Below are positions 37,330 to 51,300 of a stretch of DNA of 64,000 nt, one piece after another. Under the pieces are notes generated by a model. It had not been told where the DNA came from and searched no databases. It saw nothing but the letters and a program-made list of their open reading frames with translations. The first letter of the stretch is position 1. The number at the start of each line of letters is the position of its first letter. This DNA comes from Syngnathus acus (taxonomy: Eukaryota > Chordata > Actinopteri > Syngnathiformes > Syngnathidae), in contig NC_051100.1 of assembly GCF_901709675.1 (NCBI RefSeq), positions 1,178,001 through 1,242,000 on the forward strand, read 5' to 3'. A program made the translations under genes and the position numbers.

Positions 37330-40300
37330 AGTTTAGGACACTGATTAAACTAAGACAAATTGCTGTTCCTATGGTGTACTTTGTGGCGGCAGTGGTTTTC
37401 CTCTCGTGCAGGCTTCCCTGCTGGATTCAAGATGTTGAGATCAGACAGCAACAAAGAGGAGAGATTCTGACTTTTCTTTTTTTTTTTATGTAGCCTGATA
37501 CAGGAAATATGTTTTTAATTTGTGTTTAACTCCACAGGCTTTTGATGTTGGGCGATAACTCCGAAATGCATGTCAACATGTATGTACACGTACGTATAAT
37601 ACCAATTTTAATCCAAATTTCTGATGATAAGGACTCAAACTATTGTCCAGGTGGTAGTAGCAGTTGTCCACCTGGAAACCCTTACCCTAATATTGTTTTT
37701 TCAACATTATCTAATTTAGTGTGGTCAACTGATGTTCACTTTGTGTTGAATTAAAAGCATAAATAATTGCTTTTTTTTTTTCTACACAATTGAGAATTTT
37801 GCAGACAAGGGACAACCGTGCTCACTCTTAGAAATGTGCAGAAAGATCATGCACTTATTTCTGCCCTTCAAGCCTTGTGCGTTTCCTCTTCTCAACACAA
37901 GTGGGCGCCACTGGTCCACCAAACAATATTGTCGGCAGTGGAATTATACTTTTCCATATCAAACTTATGTTAGGTGCTCCCACGGAACATATTTAAAACA
38001 GACAAACATGAACAAATACGTATATATTAAAAAAAAAAAAAAAAATGCACCTACTGAGTGACATATCTGGGCCCGTGTTGTACAAAGACTTACAAAGTAC
38101 TGCACAGCAACTTGGCAACTAAAGATTGATTCTGATAATAGCTCACAAATGGCATCAAGAGTATAGACTCCAGCCACAGTTCCGTAGTTCTTCAAGTCTA
38201 CTACAAGCCTTGCAAAGCCCCATTAGATCCCTAAGTACAACACAAAGCTGTCAGGAGCCATCAATAATACACACCACAAAAGCAGGCAGTCCAGGGGTTG
38301 CCATGGCGATGAGAACAGTATTTTTCTTCAACCCAGCATGGCGTCCAAATAGACTGAAATATGATTTGATGTAGACCGCTCAAAATGCATACATTTACAA
38401 TCTGGGTCAATTAAAAGGGGTGTTTGTCTTGTGGACGACATGCCGGTGAATGAATAATTGAGGAGCGGAGTCGAGGGACACACAAAAATACATACGTGTT
38501 GCTTTTAGTGAGGGTCATTTTTCATCCGGTCATTGCCAAAGGCCATCGAGGGGGACCTTTGTATCGATCCAGCCAGCCCTGACTATTGGATTGAATGAAA
38601 GCTAGCACGGTAATACAAAATGTCAGGCAATAAAGGGTCAACTGCATCATTTCATAGAGAAGAATATAAAGGAGCTCTATTATGCTCTTTGAAAATAAGA
38701 ACAACCAAGTAGGAAAATTCATACACTCATGCTCTTAGAAAAAAATTCAATTTTCGTGACCATTGTTCGGGAGTCTGGAAGGTTGCCGGGTATCAAAGAA
38801 AACTAAATGAATCCATTCAAGTCTTTCAATTTGGAGGCATGTTCAAATAATTCCCCTACTGTCATTTGAAAAAAGGGCACACTGGGAGCAATAGGGAAGG
38901 AAGTCCGTCTGGATGGATTCATACGAACGTTGGCCTGCGGCTTGCCACAGGATGAAAATTGATTTAACTCTACGGAATGTCCTCCACGAGAAGCCGGTCA
39001 ATGCAAACAGAAGGAAAGATGAATGAAGACTAACATTTTCCCAGAGGGGAAAGAAACCCAAGCAAGAACCTCTAATATGAGATTTAGAAGAAATGAACTT
39101 CATCTTACCTCAGTCCCATCCTAACTCCTATCATACATTTTTGTCAAATGTTCCTTTTCCTACCCACATGGTCTTAACTAATCAAATAAAGTGGCAAGTC
39201 ACTGGCAAAAGGAGTGCATTACCCACAATGCAGTGCCGTCTTGAATTACATTACAATAGAACCTTACAAATGGCGACTTCAATCATCTTGGAACAGATAA
39301 GCTTCAATAGGTTTCTTGTTTAGTGCTGTGACAGGAAGTGAACGAAAAACAGGCACCAACAACAACAAAATAGTAGGATTTAAAATCGACAGTAGATATA
39401 AAAAGTGTACACACCCCTATTTAAATGTCAGGTTTTTGTGAATTTAAAAAAGGTAAATACTTTTTCCACTATTAACTTTTCTTTCCTTTATATTTCCGGG
39501 TGTGACAGCCAAACAAATGTACATTTTGTGGTTGCACAAGTGTGCACACCCCCTTCTAACTGCAGATTTGTATCTATTTAAAACTGAAAGACTCCTCCCT
39601 ATTTTGATCTGCATTAGTCTCGAGCATTGGTTGAGCAACACGTAAAAGATGAAAGCCAAAGCTTTCAGTACTTCTGCTGCTGTTTCTGGGCGAATTGAGT
39701 CAAACTGGCATCGATGGTAAGTGTTTACAAACAACATGTTAACATGCTAACACACGATTGTTGCTGACTATCACCATGACAGCACAAAATCCAAATATAC
39801 TGGAAATTTAAGTTTACATGCTTGTTTCCATTATGTTTCATTTGTTAATCAGATAAAATAAAGAAAAACGGCTTCAATTCATTTAAGAGCTTGGTTATGT
39901 GTACTTATCCAAATCTACACATTGATCCACAAAATAAAAATATCTCATAGGAGAAGAAATGGTCCCCCTCATACATTAGGTCATGCACACAGGGACAGTT
40001 GACAAATGCTCAGTTGCTCATTCAACCTGTTAAAAGGCACATTGATTAATTGAGTCTAAAATGAGCACAAGGCCAGGCTGCAGTGGGCATCATTATTCAT
40101 GAGCGCCCAATGATTTGCTGTCAAGCAGCCGATGGGCAATGCGAGCGTGAGGATACAAACACTCATTCAAGCAGAGGGCAGCCCTCCAATCGTCTAATCA
40201 CTTGCTGGTCGGACTTTACAAGAGCGCATCTGATTATGTGAGCAGCAGAAGCACTTTGAATAAATGTCAAGGGAAACGAGAATGCAACTTTGGCTCGCAT

Positions 40301-41150
40301 TAGCCATTGTCATCATTTCAAACTTTTGCTGACAAATGTTTTCACCATTTTAGGGAAAAGAATGGTAAGACGGGAAATAGTAGCAGGAGGGGGGTGAACA
40401 TGATTCCTTGTTAATGTCAAAAGCACTTTCCCTGGGTAAAATCACTCTGCGGTTTATGCACATCAAGTCTACAAGTAGAATGAAGAAATGCAGAGTTGAA
40501 ACAATTTGGCTTTGCTTTAAATGGGATCATTTTTTAGCTTTGGCAGCACACACACACAGCCTTCACTGAGATATTCATTTGCATCATTTCAAGTTATAGC
40601 TGGTGCCTTTCGAGTAGTAATCACAACATAACATTTTGTAGGGGTACTTTGAAATTTATTAATATGCTGATGAAGGATGCCTCAAAGTATTGCAGCATTT
40701 GTCCACAAATATGATTTGATGCAAACATTTGGATTTGTGGAAGAAAGGAGCAGACAAATGGGCAATTTCACAGTCTAGTGAGTTGTGGGATCCTGTTTGT
40801 ACTCTGTGTGAAATAAATTAACAAATCAAGTGCAGTGAAGTATACCAAAATATCTGCACCAACGTTGTGACATGGCACTGTGTTTCCCCCCCTCCCGTGT
40901 GTTGTGGCAGGACTTACCATTTTGGAGAGTTGTTTCTCATAACAGCAGCTTTACATCCAATTGAAGAAGGAAAGTTGCGGAGTTTCAAAACGTTCATTAA
41001 GGTCAAATACAATCACAAAAATACAAAAAAACACGCAAACTTGAGTTAGGGTGCAATTAAAATGGCTTACTGGGTGTCATGTGTTTGCCAGAGGAGAGAG
41101 ACAGACACATCTCTGTTCCGGATCCACGCAGGGAACATCAGTACGTTTGG
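37330..41150. other. Gene-free region downstream of prokr
   Basis: No coding exon recognised. It includes a poly-A run near 38031-38045 and a degenerate interspersed repeat at about 39395-39720. Stretches such as 40080-40320 look less repetitive and could be regulatory, but nothing in the single sequence proves it. Confidence 0.4.
39395..39720. repeat. Degenerate interspersed DNA-element fragment
   Basis: Contains the paired motifs GTGTACACACCCCT and GTGTGCACACCCCCT separated by about 135 bases. I recognise this as a widespread fish repeat, often seen as 'ACACACCCCTATTTAAATGTCAGG'. Ends and family are not resolved. Confidence 0.4.
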
Positions 41151-41201
41151 AATCAAAATAGAATTATAGTCCAAGTAGGGACACGCTGCTCTTTCCTATT
41201 G

Positions 41202-41207
41202 TTTATT
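41202..41207 (-). other. Poly(A) signal of prokr
   Basis: AATAAA on the minus strand, 430 bases after the receptor's stop codon at 41637. It gives a 3' UTR of about 0.45 kb. Confidence 0.5.
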
Positions 41208-41636
41208 TGAGTCATTCGAACACTGTTGCGTTTAATGTCAACTAAAGGGTAAGCAATAAGAAAAAGACAGAATGTCTTGATTGGCTCACAATTTATGGGA
41301 AAGCAATTTAACAGCAAACACTCGACTAAATGGCACCACAAAATAATCATACAGTAAGAGTACAGAGAACAATATGGCATACATCGTGTGGCTGGACCAT
41401 AAAGCAATACAGCAGTTACATCCGAGTCATCCGGCTTCATTTCACAATGCAGTGTACACTTAAGAGCGAGCGACCGACCGACACAATGACATCACGACTA
41501 TAGCCTTCAAAAGGGTTACTTCTAAAATCAAAACACTGAAACATGCGACTTGTTTCTGTTTTACCCGACCAAATGATTGAATGATTTCCTCTCTTGTGCT
41601 TTTGGTTTACAGTCAAATGAGGGCAAATGTTCATCT

Positions 41637-43573
41637 TTACCTCAGATGAATGCATTCAATTTCTTCTGTGACAGGCAAGGAGGAGGTCCTCAAGTCCAGT
41701 TCATCCACAGTCCGAGCCGGGGCGTACGTTGACCTCCATCTCACCAGCACAATCTTCTTCAGATAGGTGACCGTGTTGTTTTTGACACTGACAAAGCAGA
41801 AAGTATTGATCATGCTGTTGCTCATTGCGAGGCATTCGATGATATAGAAGACCACCAGTGAATTCTTCTGGCGGGAGATTAGCGTCGGGTGGAAGTCCCG
41901 CAGAATGGCGAAGCCGTAGTACGGGGCCCAGCACAGGATGTAGGCCATCAAGATACCGATCAGGACCATGACGGTTTTGCGGCGGCAGCGCAGTCGCTTT
42001 CGTATCTGCTCCGTCTGGAAACCGGGCACATTCTTGAACCAGAGCTCGCGGGAAATTTGGGTATAACACATGGCCATGATTATCACGGGTCCGACAAACT
42101 CCACGGCAAATACCAACAAAAAGTAGGAGCGGTAGTAGGCCTGTTGGTCCACGGGCCAGATCTGAGCGCAGAAGACTTTGGGAGCGCTCAACGCGGCGCC
42201 GCCCTGAGGGTACTTAGTTGCGGAAGCAAAGTAAGCTGACGGAAATGAGATGACGATTGGAATAATCCAGACTCCGGTTATCAGGCAGTAGGCCGTTTCG
42301 TACTTCATTCGAGGCTTCAGAGGATGAACGATGGCCATGTACCTGAGAACAGAGACAATATCAAATTGATGAGACAGCAGAGAGTATCGACATAAGTCAG
42401 TCAGTCAGGCTGTATGTTTGCATGACGATGACTAAAATGACAAACAATTCACATCATGCACCCATTCAAAATGGCACAAACATTGCTTCATAGTCTTGCA
42501 CGGGCCATTGACTCAACACAGCTTCATCCTCAAAGTACGTATTATTTACGAGCGTCTGTTCAAATTTGACATCAGCATAATCTCCTGTGCGACGGAGCAC
42601 AGAAAATGTGCCTCTGCTCATTTGAGATAAATCAGTCGCCCCGAATCCTATACTATCATCATTGCCTCGGTTGGAAAGAAAAACACTCTTCTTGACTAAA
42701 GAGTTCCAAAGAGCCTCATAAGGGAATCAATAAAAGTTACAGTGCAGGAAAAGCCAACACAATTGAGTATTCCGCAGCAGCATTACCTTTACTGAAACCA
42801 CCAAATGACATGTCAAGTGTAAATGACTTTTAAAAGAAATCATCCATCATCTTCCCTTCCAAAAGCGCCAAGAGCGATCACCGTATGTCCCAATTATGTT
42901 TTAATGTCGGCACCACGGAGCGTGTTCGTCATTAAAAGACAATTGTGACTGTGGGCCAAAAGGCAATACAGCGTTTTAACTACATTTCAAGACATAAATC
43001 CTTGACGTGTTGGAGAATTATGCAGGAAGAGGACACAAAAATACACATTGATAATCTGTTTTGTATGCAAAGAAAATCGACAACGGATCCATTATCATGA
43101 AAAGCTTAGACGTGTGGAAATGAGCCCAAATCCTTACCTGTCCACCGCAATGGCGAGCAAGGCGTTAGTGGAGACGTAGAGCGAGACGGTGCGCAGATAA
43201 TTGACCGAAGCGCACAACACCAAGCCGTGATCCCACGACAGTTGTTTGACCACATAGTAGTCGACCAGAAAGGGACAACACACCACCGCCACCAAAAGTC
43301 GGAAATCGCCAAATTGGCGATGAGCAAGTTGGTGAGGTTGCGTAGCTTCTTGTAACGCGTCAACGAAGCGATGAAAATGAAGTTCCCCAAGCCGCAGACC
43401 AGCATGATGCAGGCCAGGACCACGCCAATGATGATGGTGGCTACGTAGAAGGCCAGACTCTGTGTGGTGTCGGGGATTTCGTCGGGCGGAATGCCGTAGT
43501 CCACCTCGTAGTTGTCCACGTAGTGATCCAAATTGCCAGCCGTCAACAGGTGGCTGATGTTTAACGCTGCCAT
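41637..43573 (-). pseudogene. Prokineticin receptor (prokr1/2 type), 2 coding exons, one-base frameshift in exon 1
   Basis: Exons 43573-43138 and 42342-41637 are split within the DR|Y codon group at the TM3 end, as in mammalian PROKR genes. The product is a class A Gq-coupled receptor for prokineticins. Visible are an N-glycosylation site NIS near the N-terminus, TM1 (about 42-66), the intracellular loop [14 protein letters not shown]2 [21 protein letters not shown], second-loop [11 protein letters not shown], the [27 protein letters not shown] loop and C-tail [10 protein letters not shown]. After residue 93 (NLAISDF) the frame shifts: the T run (43297-43294) has four bases where five are needed. 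With one extra base both exons total 1143 nt, or 380 residues (human PROKR2: 384), and no other lesion is seen. So it is either a sequencing or assembly error in a homopolymer, or a very recent null allele. ATG at 43573 is the start; upstream codons have no ATG. Nearby bfsp1/pcsk2 suggest prokr2 by synteny, but the sequence does not settle which paralogue. Confidence 0.85.
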
Positions 43574-43599
43574 TTTGTTTGGGACCAACGACAACTGAG

Positions 43600-46500
43600 A
43601 AATTAGGGGTGAAACATAGCAGCGACGTCTTACAAAGGCCTCACTTTTGGAATGAAAACACTATTTTGAAGAGGGTGAACCATCTTTGAAGAACCCCCTT
43701 GACCTGAAAGAGAAAGTCCACGCATAATTCATCAGCCGGTCTCGATTCATATCATCGGAAAAATAAATTACACCGCCAGAGTCCTTCAGCAGGTTATCAA
43801 GGATGGCAGGTGATGCCACTCCAGCGAGAAACGGCCTTTGTGCGATTTATTGTAACCTTGTCGACTTTATCGCGAGGCTGTGTCACTAAACTAAGCGTAG
43901 CGTGCTCACGAGGCATTTTAATTGATGCCGCAACACAGCAAGAGAGAACACGAGGAGCCGTGGAATATAAGCGCTCGAGCAATGTCTGAGCGAGGGAGGA
44001 GAAAAATAAAGCTCATAAAACTTGGGACATCACTGAAACTGTTTGGTTAAGTTCACTTAAGAGGGGTACACATTTGGTCAGTATTTAAGCATTTGATTTT
44101 CTCTTTTTTCTGTCAGGGTGGTAATAGTTTTGGACTCGTCATTATGGCTACTTCCTATTTTGTTTTTGATTTTTTTCCCCCAGATTTGATTCTTTTCTAG
44201 AGCAGTCTGTGTTAGTTTTTAATCATTTTATATTAATATATGGAGTATTTCTCATTATTGTGATTCAGGGTCTGCAACTCACCACAGAAGATGATGAGAT
44301 ACGGTTTTTGATACGTCGGGTGTGAAACAATTCATGGACGATTTGATTTGAAATTTGAACGGTTCAATTCGGTTGGACCCAGCGGGGTTATGAGTCGATT
44401 CAATACGGTGGGGAGACTACGATGCAATGACTTTTATTGTCGAGAACCACAACTGTCCAGTTGCAATCAATTCAATGCCCTTTATGGAAATGACTTGGAT
44501 TAATGAGAGGGGCATGTAAACCTTTTAAATATTCATCGTGGCAAATTCTTACGTGTGGTTAACACCAAGGTCGAGCCTTGATTGTGAGAGAAAAGGAAAC
44601 AATAGCCAATTAGGACGCAACCTGCTGAACAACTTCATGAGCTCACAATTATTCCTGACAGCAGCACAAATCAGGAATAAAAAAATATATAATAACAATA
44701 ATAATAACACTGTATTATTTAGAAATGTAAAACATCTTACCTAAAAATGACGTTCAAGTGAATGTTCAATTTAATTCATAAAGCAATTAAAGCGCCCTCT
44801 CTGATTGGCCAGCACTGAAGAAAGCATCCATCATCACGTCACGCTCCTCCTCATTCGCCTCCTTGTAGGAGACAACAAAAAGTTGTTCCTCCACCGCCTT
44901 AAATGAGCACCCTGATGATGACGCTGTGTGGAGAAGTAGGTGGGAGGGTGGGTGGAGGAGGGAGGGGGGGGGGGGCGTATGGAGGATGTGTGGGTGTGAG
45001 CGTGCCAAAAGGTTGGAGCAGCAAAGCCTTCAGTGTCAGCCAGGGTGGTGATGTATGCACATTAAAAGCTAGCAACGCCTTCAAATCACCTTCACAGGAT
45101 AGTACATTTAATCAATATGCATTAGTTGTTTTAATTTACTTGTCGTTATTATTGTACAACAGTGCAAATGCCAGGGAAGCTTCATGTTTGCTTTACAAGC
45201 CTCTTTGTGCATAATTACAAACCCATAAAAAAAGTTCCAGGTGTCTTCCAAGATTGTTGGTGGTGTTGTTTTGGCACTGAGTTGTGCGGACAGCATTTTT
45301 ATTATGGTTTTGTCATAAAATTACAAAATGGAGGGATGCGTATGCTGAATATTTACGAGATAAGATCTAATACAAGAAGCTATGTCAGAATTCTTTTATG
45401 ATAATAAATGCTAATTTTCCTAATCATGTTCTTTATTGCAATTAATGTCATTCTACAAATGATGTTCATATTGAGTCCGGAGAGACTCGACATACATTTG
45501 GACTCTCATCTCTGCGAGTGAATCATAGAAAGTCACTCCACATATTGCCTTTTCCACTCCACTGACCCATGAAGGATTCTTTACAATAGCAAAATATTCC
45601 ACCGTTTTTAGCAGCTGTCTTTGCTAAGCTGGTTTTACCTGCTAACTGTTGTCACATTCGAGCATCGGCAACTTAAAGAGGTGACATCCCGTGGAAAAAA
45701 AAATAAAAAATCACTCAACACGCCACAATTTACAATCATATTGATCCTTTTAATAATTGATCATTTAGCGTTGTTAATATTTGCTCTGTCCTGTTGCAAG
45801 AGCGCTCGCATACATCCATTTGAAGTTTTTAAGTAAAAAGTTGAAATGTCTGTTTTTTTTCTTTTTTATGAGAATAAGCCATTTGTTTCATAAATGTACA
45901 TTTCAGAAATAATAGTTTATATTTTTGTAAATCCTCATCATAGCCCAAAGTTATTCTGGCATAATTGTTGAAACAATTTTATATTTATTTTTTCCATTTC
46001 AGCCCTCTAGAATTTGTTTGTTTTGTTTTGTTTTTTGCAGTTGAATCATATTCAAAAGTGCATCATTATGTGCGAGGTCCAAGTCAACAGCCAATTGGTG
46101 TCTCTCGGGATGCATCTTAAGAGTTCTCCACACAGCTAGTAATCACTCAAACGGCGTCGCTTCTACATATTGGCATGGGCCGACACCGCTAGCGCTGGCG
46201 GCGGCGGTATAATCAGATTCTGGAGTATCCAGCTGTTTACACTTAATCAGCATTAAATTACGTGTCACTCCTGTGAGAGAGAGTGGCTGTTTTGTTCAGA
46301 ATGCTCAAAAAGTGTGAAAGGGAGAGGGGGAGTGCAGAGATCTTTGTGGTCATCCATCCCGAACGGCAGACAAACAGGGACAGACAACAGCTCTGATGAC
46401 TTCTCCCAATCGATTATTTTTTGATGGAAAGCCAGAACCACTCTTTTTTGCCGTTTGACAATCTTGTCTCAATTGCCCTGAGATCCCTGTTTACAGCACC

Positions 46501-48180
46501 TGTCAGGCTGTGGTAGACATTATCGAGACAATGAATGTAAATTACACGAGTAGAGCGCCCATTGGCACCGCTCACTTTTCAAACTTCAAACCAGATACTT
46601 CAGGAGCGGAGGGAGAGCAACGACACTAAAAAACAAATTGTACTTATATACATTGCTATCACATCATTTCTTTCTTCAATATTGATCTTTTTTTAATCTT
46701 TTATATGATTGAAAAAAATCCAATTGCGAAACGCTACAGTTAAATAAATAAACATTGCAAATCTCGAAGGTAAAAGTCAAACTAATAAGTTGTTCTGAGG
46801 CAAAATAGAGTGAAAGTCCCTCAAAAATAAGTATGGAACTAGAAGAGAAAGAGTACAACACATCCAAGTATCAAAACAAGCGAGATGCGACAACAGCCTC
46901 CACATGTTGCAATTAGATTTGATTAGCCGCTAAACATCAGGGGCTACTTGCTCAGTCTCGCTCTCTAGCCTCTGCCATGAACCCGGAGGGCCTGAGCAAC
47001 GGCCTAAACAACAGGCTTTCATTTTCCTCCACAGGAGCACTTCACTAATCCAACTTGCGCTCGAGATTTACAGCGCCTCGTAAATGAACAATATAGCTCG
47101 ACTCAAAGGCGCAGTCGGATGTTATGGCAAATATGTACTGAGTGAATATTGAATGGGAGGGTGGAAGTAGCATTAGAGGCTAGGGGATCAGTGAAATAAA
47201 CAGCATCAAAAGGGGATTTGTGAAATATATATCTGGGTTTAAAGAGTAGCAAAGTTGTTTGGTATCGAGAGATAAGATACTCTTTTATTTGGCCCGCACG
47301 GAGAAATTCCGTGTCTGTTGTTCTTAGTTTTTGGGTGCGGGGTTAAGGACAAGTGAAAAGTAATACCTACATCTATCAAAAGTAGTCAACCAAAACAGAC
47401 TGGAAGTTGCGAGATGTCTTCTATCATTCATTGCCATTTGATTGATCGTTAGGAGACTCGAAAGGTTTTTTTTGGTAATGTTCATTCTCTTGACAAAAAA
47501 ATAAATGGCTACTGATTTGATTGGTAGAAAACTGAGTCAGATTGTCTGGATTATCCTGCCATTCTCAATTCCAGGATAAAGACTTTGACCTTTGAATGGA
47601 TATTGGCATTAGCCTATAATGTCACTGCACACTACAGTTGCGCCAATGTCATTTCACAGTGGATTGACGTCAAGATTTGATCAGAAATTGTTCACTGACT
47701 GCATGGAACATGATGTTTGAGGTGTTGCCTCGAGTTGAACGGCAAACACCTGGAACACTTTGGGAATGTCAACTGAAAAAGCTAACACCATAAACCTTTG
47801 AAGGAATTCAAGGTGCTTTATTCCACTCTTGATAGAAATATTCCGAAAAGAAACATTCAATGGTAAAAAGTGAGTGTCGTAGCGTTGACTGTAAATGTGA
47901 CAGTGGCGCACAAAATAGCATCCAAACAAGCTGTCATGCCCGAAACTTCCCTTGTGTCCTGCATTTGGGCTGCAATCCAAACTCCTGCATCAAAGCAGCT
48001 GACTAAGAAGCACGATAATTGTGTGCAACAACCCAGTGCTTTCGCACGTGCGTGTTCTTTTTTTGGTTCTGCTTTGTCATCACCAGCGTGGCTTTTCCAA
48101 TCCCCGCAACAAAGACAACAATCAACTCTGGAAGGCCCCAGGCTCACAACAAGTTGTGGTCACCATCAGAGGGGAGGTGC
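43600..48180. other. Intergenic region between divergent prokr and bfsp1
   Basis: No coding gene recognised. It probably holds the prokr 5' UTR/promoter at its left end and bfsp1 control sequence at its right. A degenerate repeat-like stretch occurs around 44300-44420 and a GGGAGGGGG-rich stretch at 44940-44980. Parts of 46080-46620 have a non-repetitive look, but without alignment I cannot call conserved elements. Confidence 0.4.
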
Positions 48181-48333
48181 CCGGAGCTATTTCGTCTCCG
48201 AGCGGTGATGCACGGTTTTTAGTCTAGCATGAGACAGCCAAGGGTGAGCACCCCAGTTTTCACACATTAAAGAGCTGAAGAGCACAAGTACTCTGAGGGA
48301 TCCCACCTGAGCGAGTGAGAGAAGGTTTCCAGC

Positions 48334-51300
48334 ATGTTCAAGACCAGCTACCTGCGCAAGGAGGTGCGCAAGGAAAAGTACGAGCAATCGGATGTCTCCC
48401 AGGAGGAACTCGATGACTCGGCGGGCATCTCGGCCATCCAGGGCTGGGAGAACCTCCAGGAGCTCAACGGCCGCTTTGCCCGCTACATCAACCGAGCTCG
48501 GGTCCTGGAGCAGCGCAACGCCGTGTTCCGCAAGCAGCTGGAGACTCTTCAGCGCATGGAGGAGGCCACCGGCTTGGAGGAGACCTTCAAGGAGCAGATC
48601 CAAATCAACCAACAGCGAATCCGAGAGCTCACTTCTGACCGCGGCAAGCTGGAGCGAGAGCTGAGGGATGCCTGCCGCATGCTGGATGAGTTCACCAGCA
48701 AGTAAGAGAAGGGCCCGCGGCGGCTGGGGTCTCTGCTAATATCCCCTTTACAGATAAAGTCGACTGAAATGTGCTTAGAATTGAAAGGAAGTGATAACAA
48801 ATGCTAAGCCTCAAGGGAAAGGTCTTTGTATCCAATCATCTAACAGCAGCCAATTGAGTTTCCAGTTCCACGAGTGATATCAGGGCAATTGAAAGAACAG
48901 AGACTTTTCCCAAGGCCATACAATCCACATTTGGATCCGCGCTAAATTGGGCACTGCACCGTCATAAACAGCCACCTGACTCCAGCATATCCATCATTGG
49001 CATCGGCATTATTGACTGACAAGTTATCTTTTTATGTGTAGCGTAAAAATAACTGGCAGTGCGAAAAGAGTCCAGAAAATGGGCTGTTGACAAAATTAAA
49101 GATAAAAAAGAAAAAAAGGTCATTTTCAAAATTTGCCATACAGTATCAGCTTTTGGAAAACAAACAAAATAAGTCAGGTCGTTTCTTTTGTGGAGGTAAA
49201 AACAGCAAACATGATGTCACGTGATGAGAAAAACAAACGTGGAACTTACAGGAATTGAGACAACAGTGACTTTTGCGGTGTTCCAAAATAGCCGCGATTC
49301 ATTGAGCAACAATGCCACGTTCCACTCGGTTCCACCGAACATTATCGATGAGTTGAGAAGAATATGTTGGTAAAGACGGATGGATTTCATTGCATGCACA
49401 CCTGCTCATCAATGTTAACACACAGTTGTAAAGGAGGAGGATTCCTTTTTGCTTCAAGCCACAAATCATTGATGGAACCCCAAATTGACATTCTTTTCAT
49501 TCACCAGGAATTCATTTTGGACAGCAAAATATATATATATAACACAAGGCGATTGGCTGTACACCAATGCAGCTGTTTGGGTCTGAAAATTCCATTGGGT
49601 CAGCTAACTTGGCATGTCAAACAACAAAATGCAAGCATGGAAATGATATATCAACCCTTGCGTCCAGAAAAACAAAATCAGCTACAAAAGTTGTTGAATC
49701 ATCACTCAATATTGTCACCACTCGTCCCCGCTCGTTTCCATATTGTCATCATTTCTGTCTGTGTGCTCGCCCCTCCCCTGCCCTCCCCTGCCCTCCCCTC
49801 CCCTCCCCTCCTGTGTGCCCATGATCATCAGTGTGATCATCCTCACCTACCTCTCGTTAGCTGTGGTGTATTTAAGTCCTGTCTGCGTGTCCCTCCTGTC
49901 GGGTTATGTCTTGTCTGTCGTTGTTACTGCCTTGCTGTTTTTCCCCTCGGTTGTTTTCTGTTTGCCATACCTGTCTGTCGGTCATGTTATTAATTTGCCT
50001 GTTCCTGTCTGTTTCCCTTCATGCTCCATGCCAATTGCCTTTTCCCTGGTCCAAGCTGCATTTGGTCGCCCAGCTCCATTCCGATCCTGACAAATGTACT
50101 TTGTTATATTTCTCTTTTCTCCCAGATACAGAAATGAATGTGATTATCAAGAGCAACTACGGTGCACACTGGAACAGCTAAACAAGGTATTGTGCTAATT
50201 GTCCACAAATACTATACAAATGTATAAATGCTGATATACACATGTGACAAATGGCCTGTACAATTTAGAATGTTGTCTATAATAATATTTTCATCCACAG
50301 GCAAACTCACTATTAATCAGAATACCATGCTCGGATAGAGCATGTTATTGTCAAGAAAATGTTTTTCAGTCAATTTCCCCTTGAAAAGAACTTACTGTTC
50401 GGATGATGCTACTTACCCATGAGTTTTTATCTCAACGGTGCTCGCCCGTTAACTCCCCTGCAGGAGGCCGACAGTGCTCTGCTGAAAAATTTGGAGTATC
50501 AGATCCAGTCGCAGTTTCTACAGGATGACATCAACTCTACCAGAGAGAGACATAGGAAGGTCGGTGATACAAGCAAATAATAGGATGATAGAATATAAAT
50601 ATACAGTAAAGCCCAGAGTTATTCCGATCCAAATTGGCTGATAAAGCGTGCATGCGTAGCCCTTTATGGTAATCACGAGCCAAAACACATCAGCGTTATC
50701 GTGTCCTAAAATACAATGTTAAAGGGTAGAAGTGGTGATAAAAGTTATAAAAACCGAATATACGTGCATCCAAATAGCATTTTCGTTCATCACATTGACA
50801 TTATGCAGGACACATTTGAAGGGCCCATTTTCAGTCGCCCGATGGGATGTTTGATGCGGATGGAAGATTAAATATGACCATTTCCGAAGCGCACAGCGTA
50901 AAGCATAGAAAGTCAACTTAAATCACGAATGAATGGAACATATTTGCTATTTTATTATTGTAGACTTTGAATGCATTTGTGTATGCTTTGAAGCAGAAAT
51001 AGAATAAAATAGATCTTTATTGTCATTGTCACACATGGCAATTGGCAAGAGTCATGCATTTGTAGAAACCGTGTTTCGTTCAACCCATTTGTCTGTGTGG
51101 TTTGCTCTTAACAGAACCTTGCAGAGATCCAGACCTTTCTAAACATTTTGCAGCAAATCAACCAGACGCTTCCGCTTGCTTCCACTGTGTCAGTGGGCAT
51201 CTCCGAGGTGAGGTCGTGTACGTGTGTGTGCGTGTGTGTGGCCCCCACAGGGGACTTTACACCAAATGCTGATGAGGTTAGTGGCCTTTCAGTCCTTGTG

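Noticed and set aside
49364-49993. 209-codon frame in bfsp1 intron 1
   Set aside because: Spans intron and solo LTR; its C-terminal part is translated LTR pyrimidine-rich repeat.
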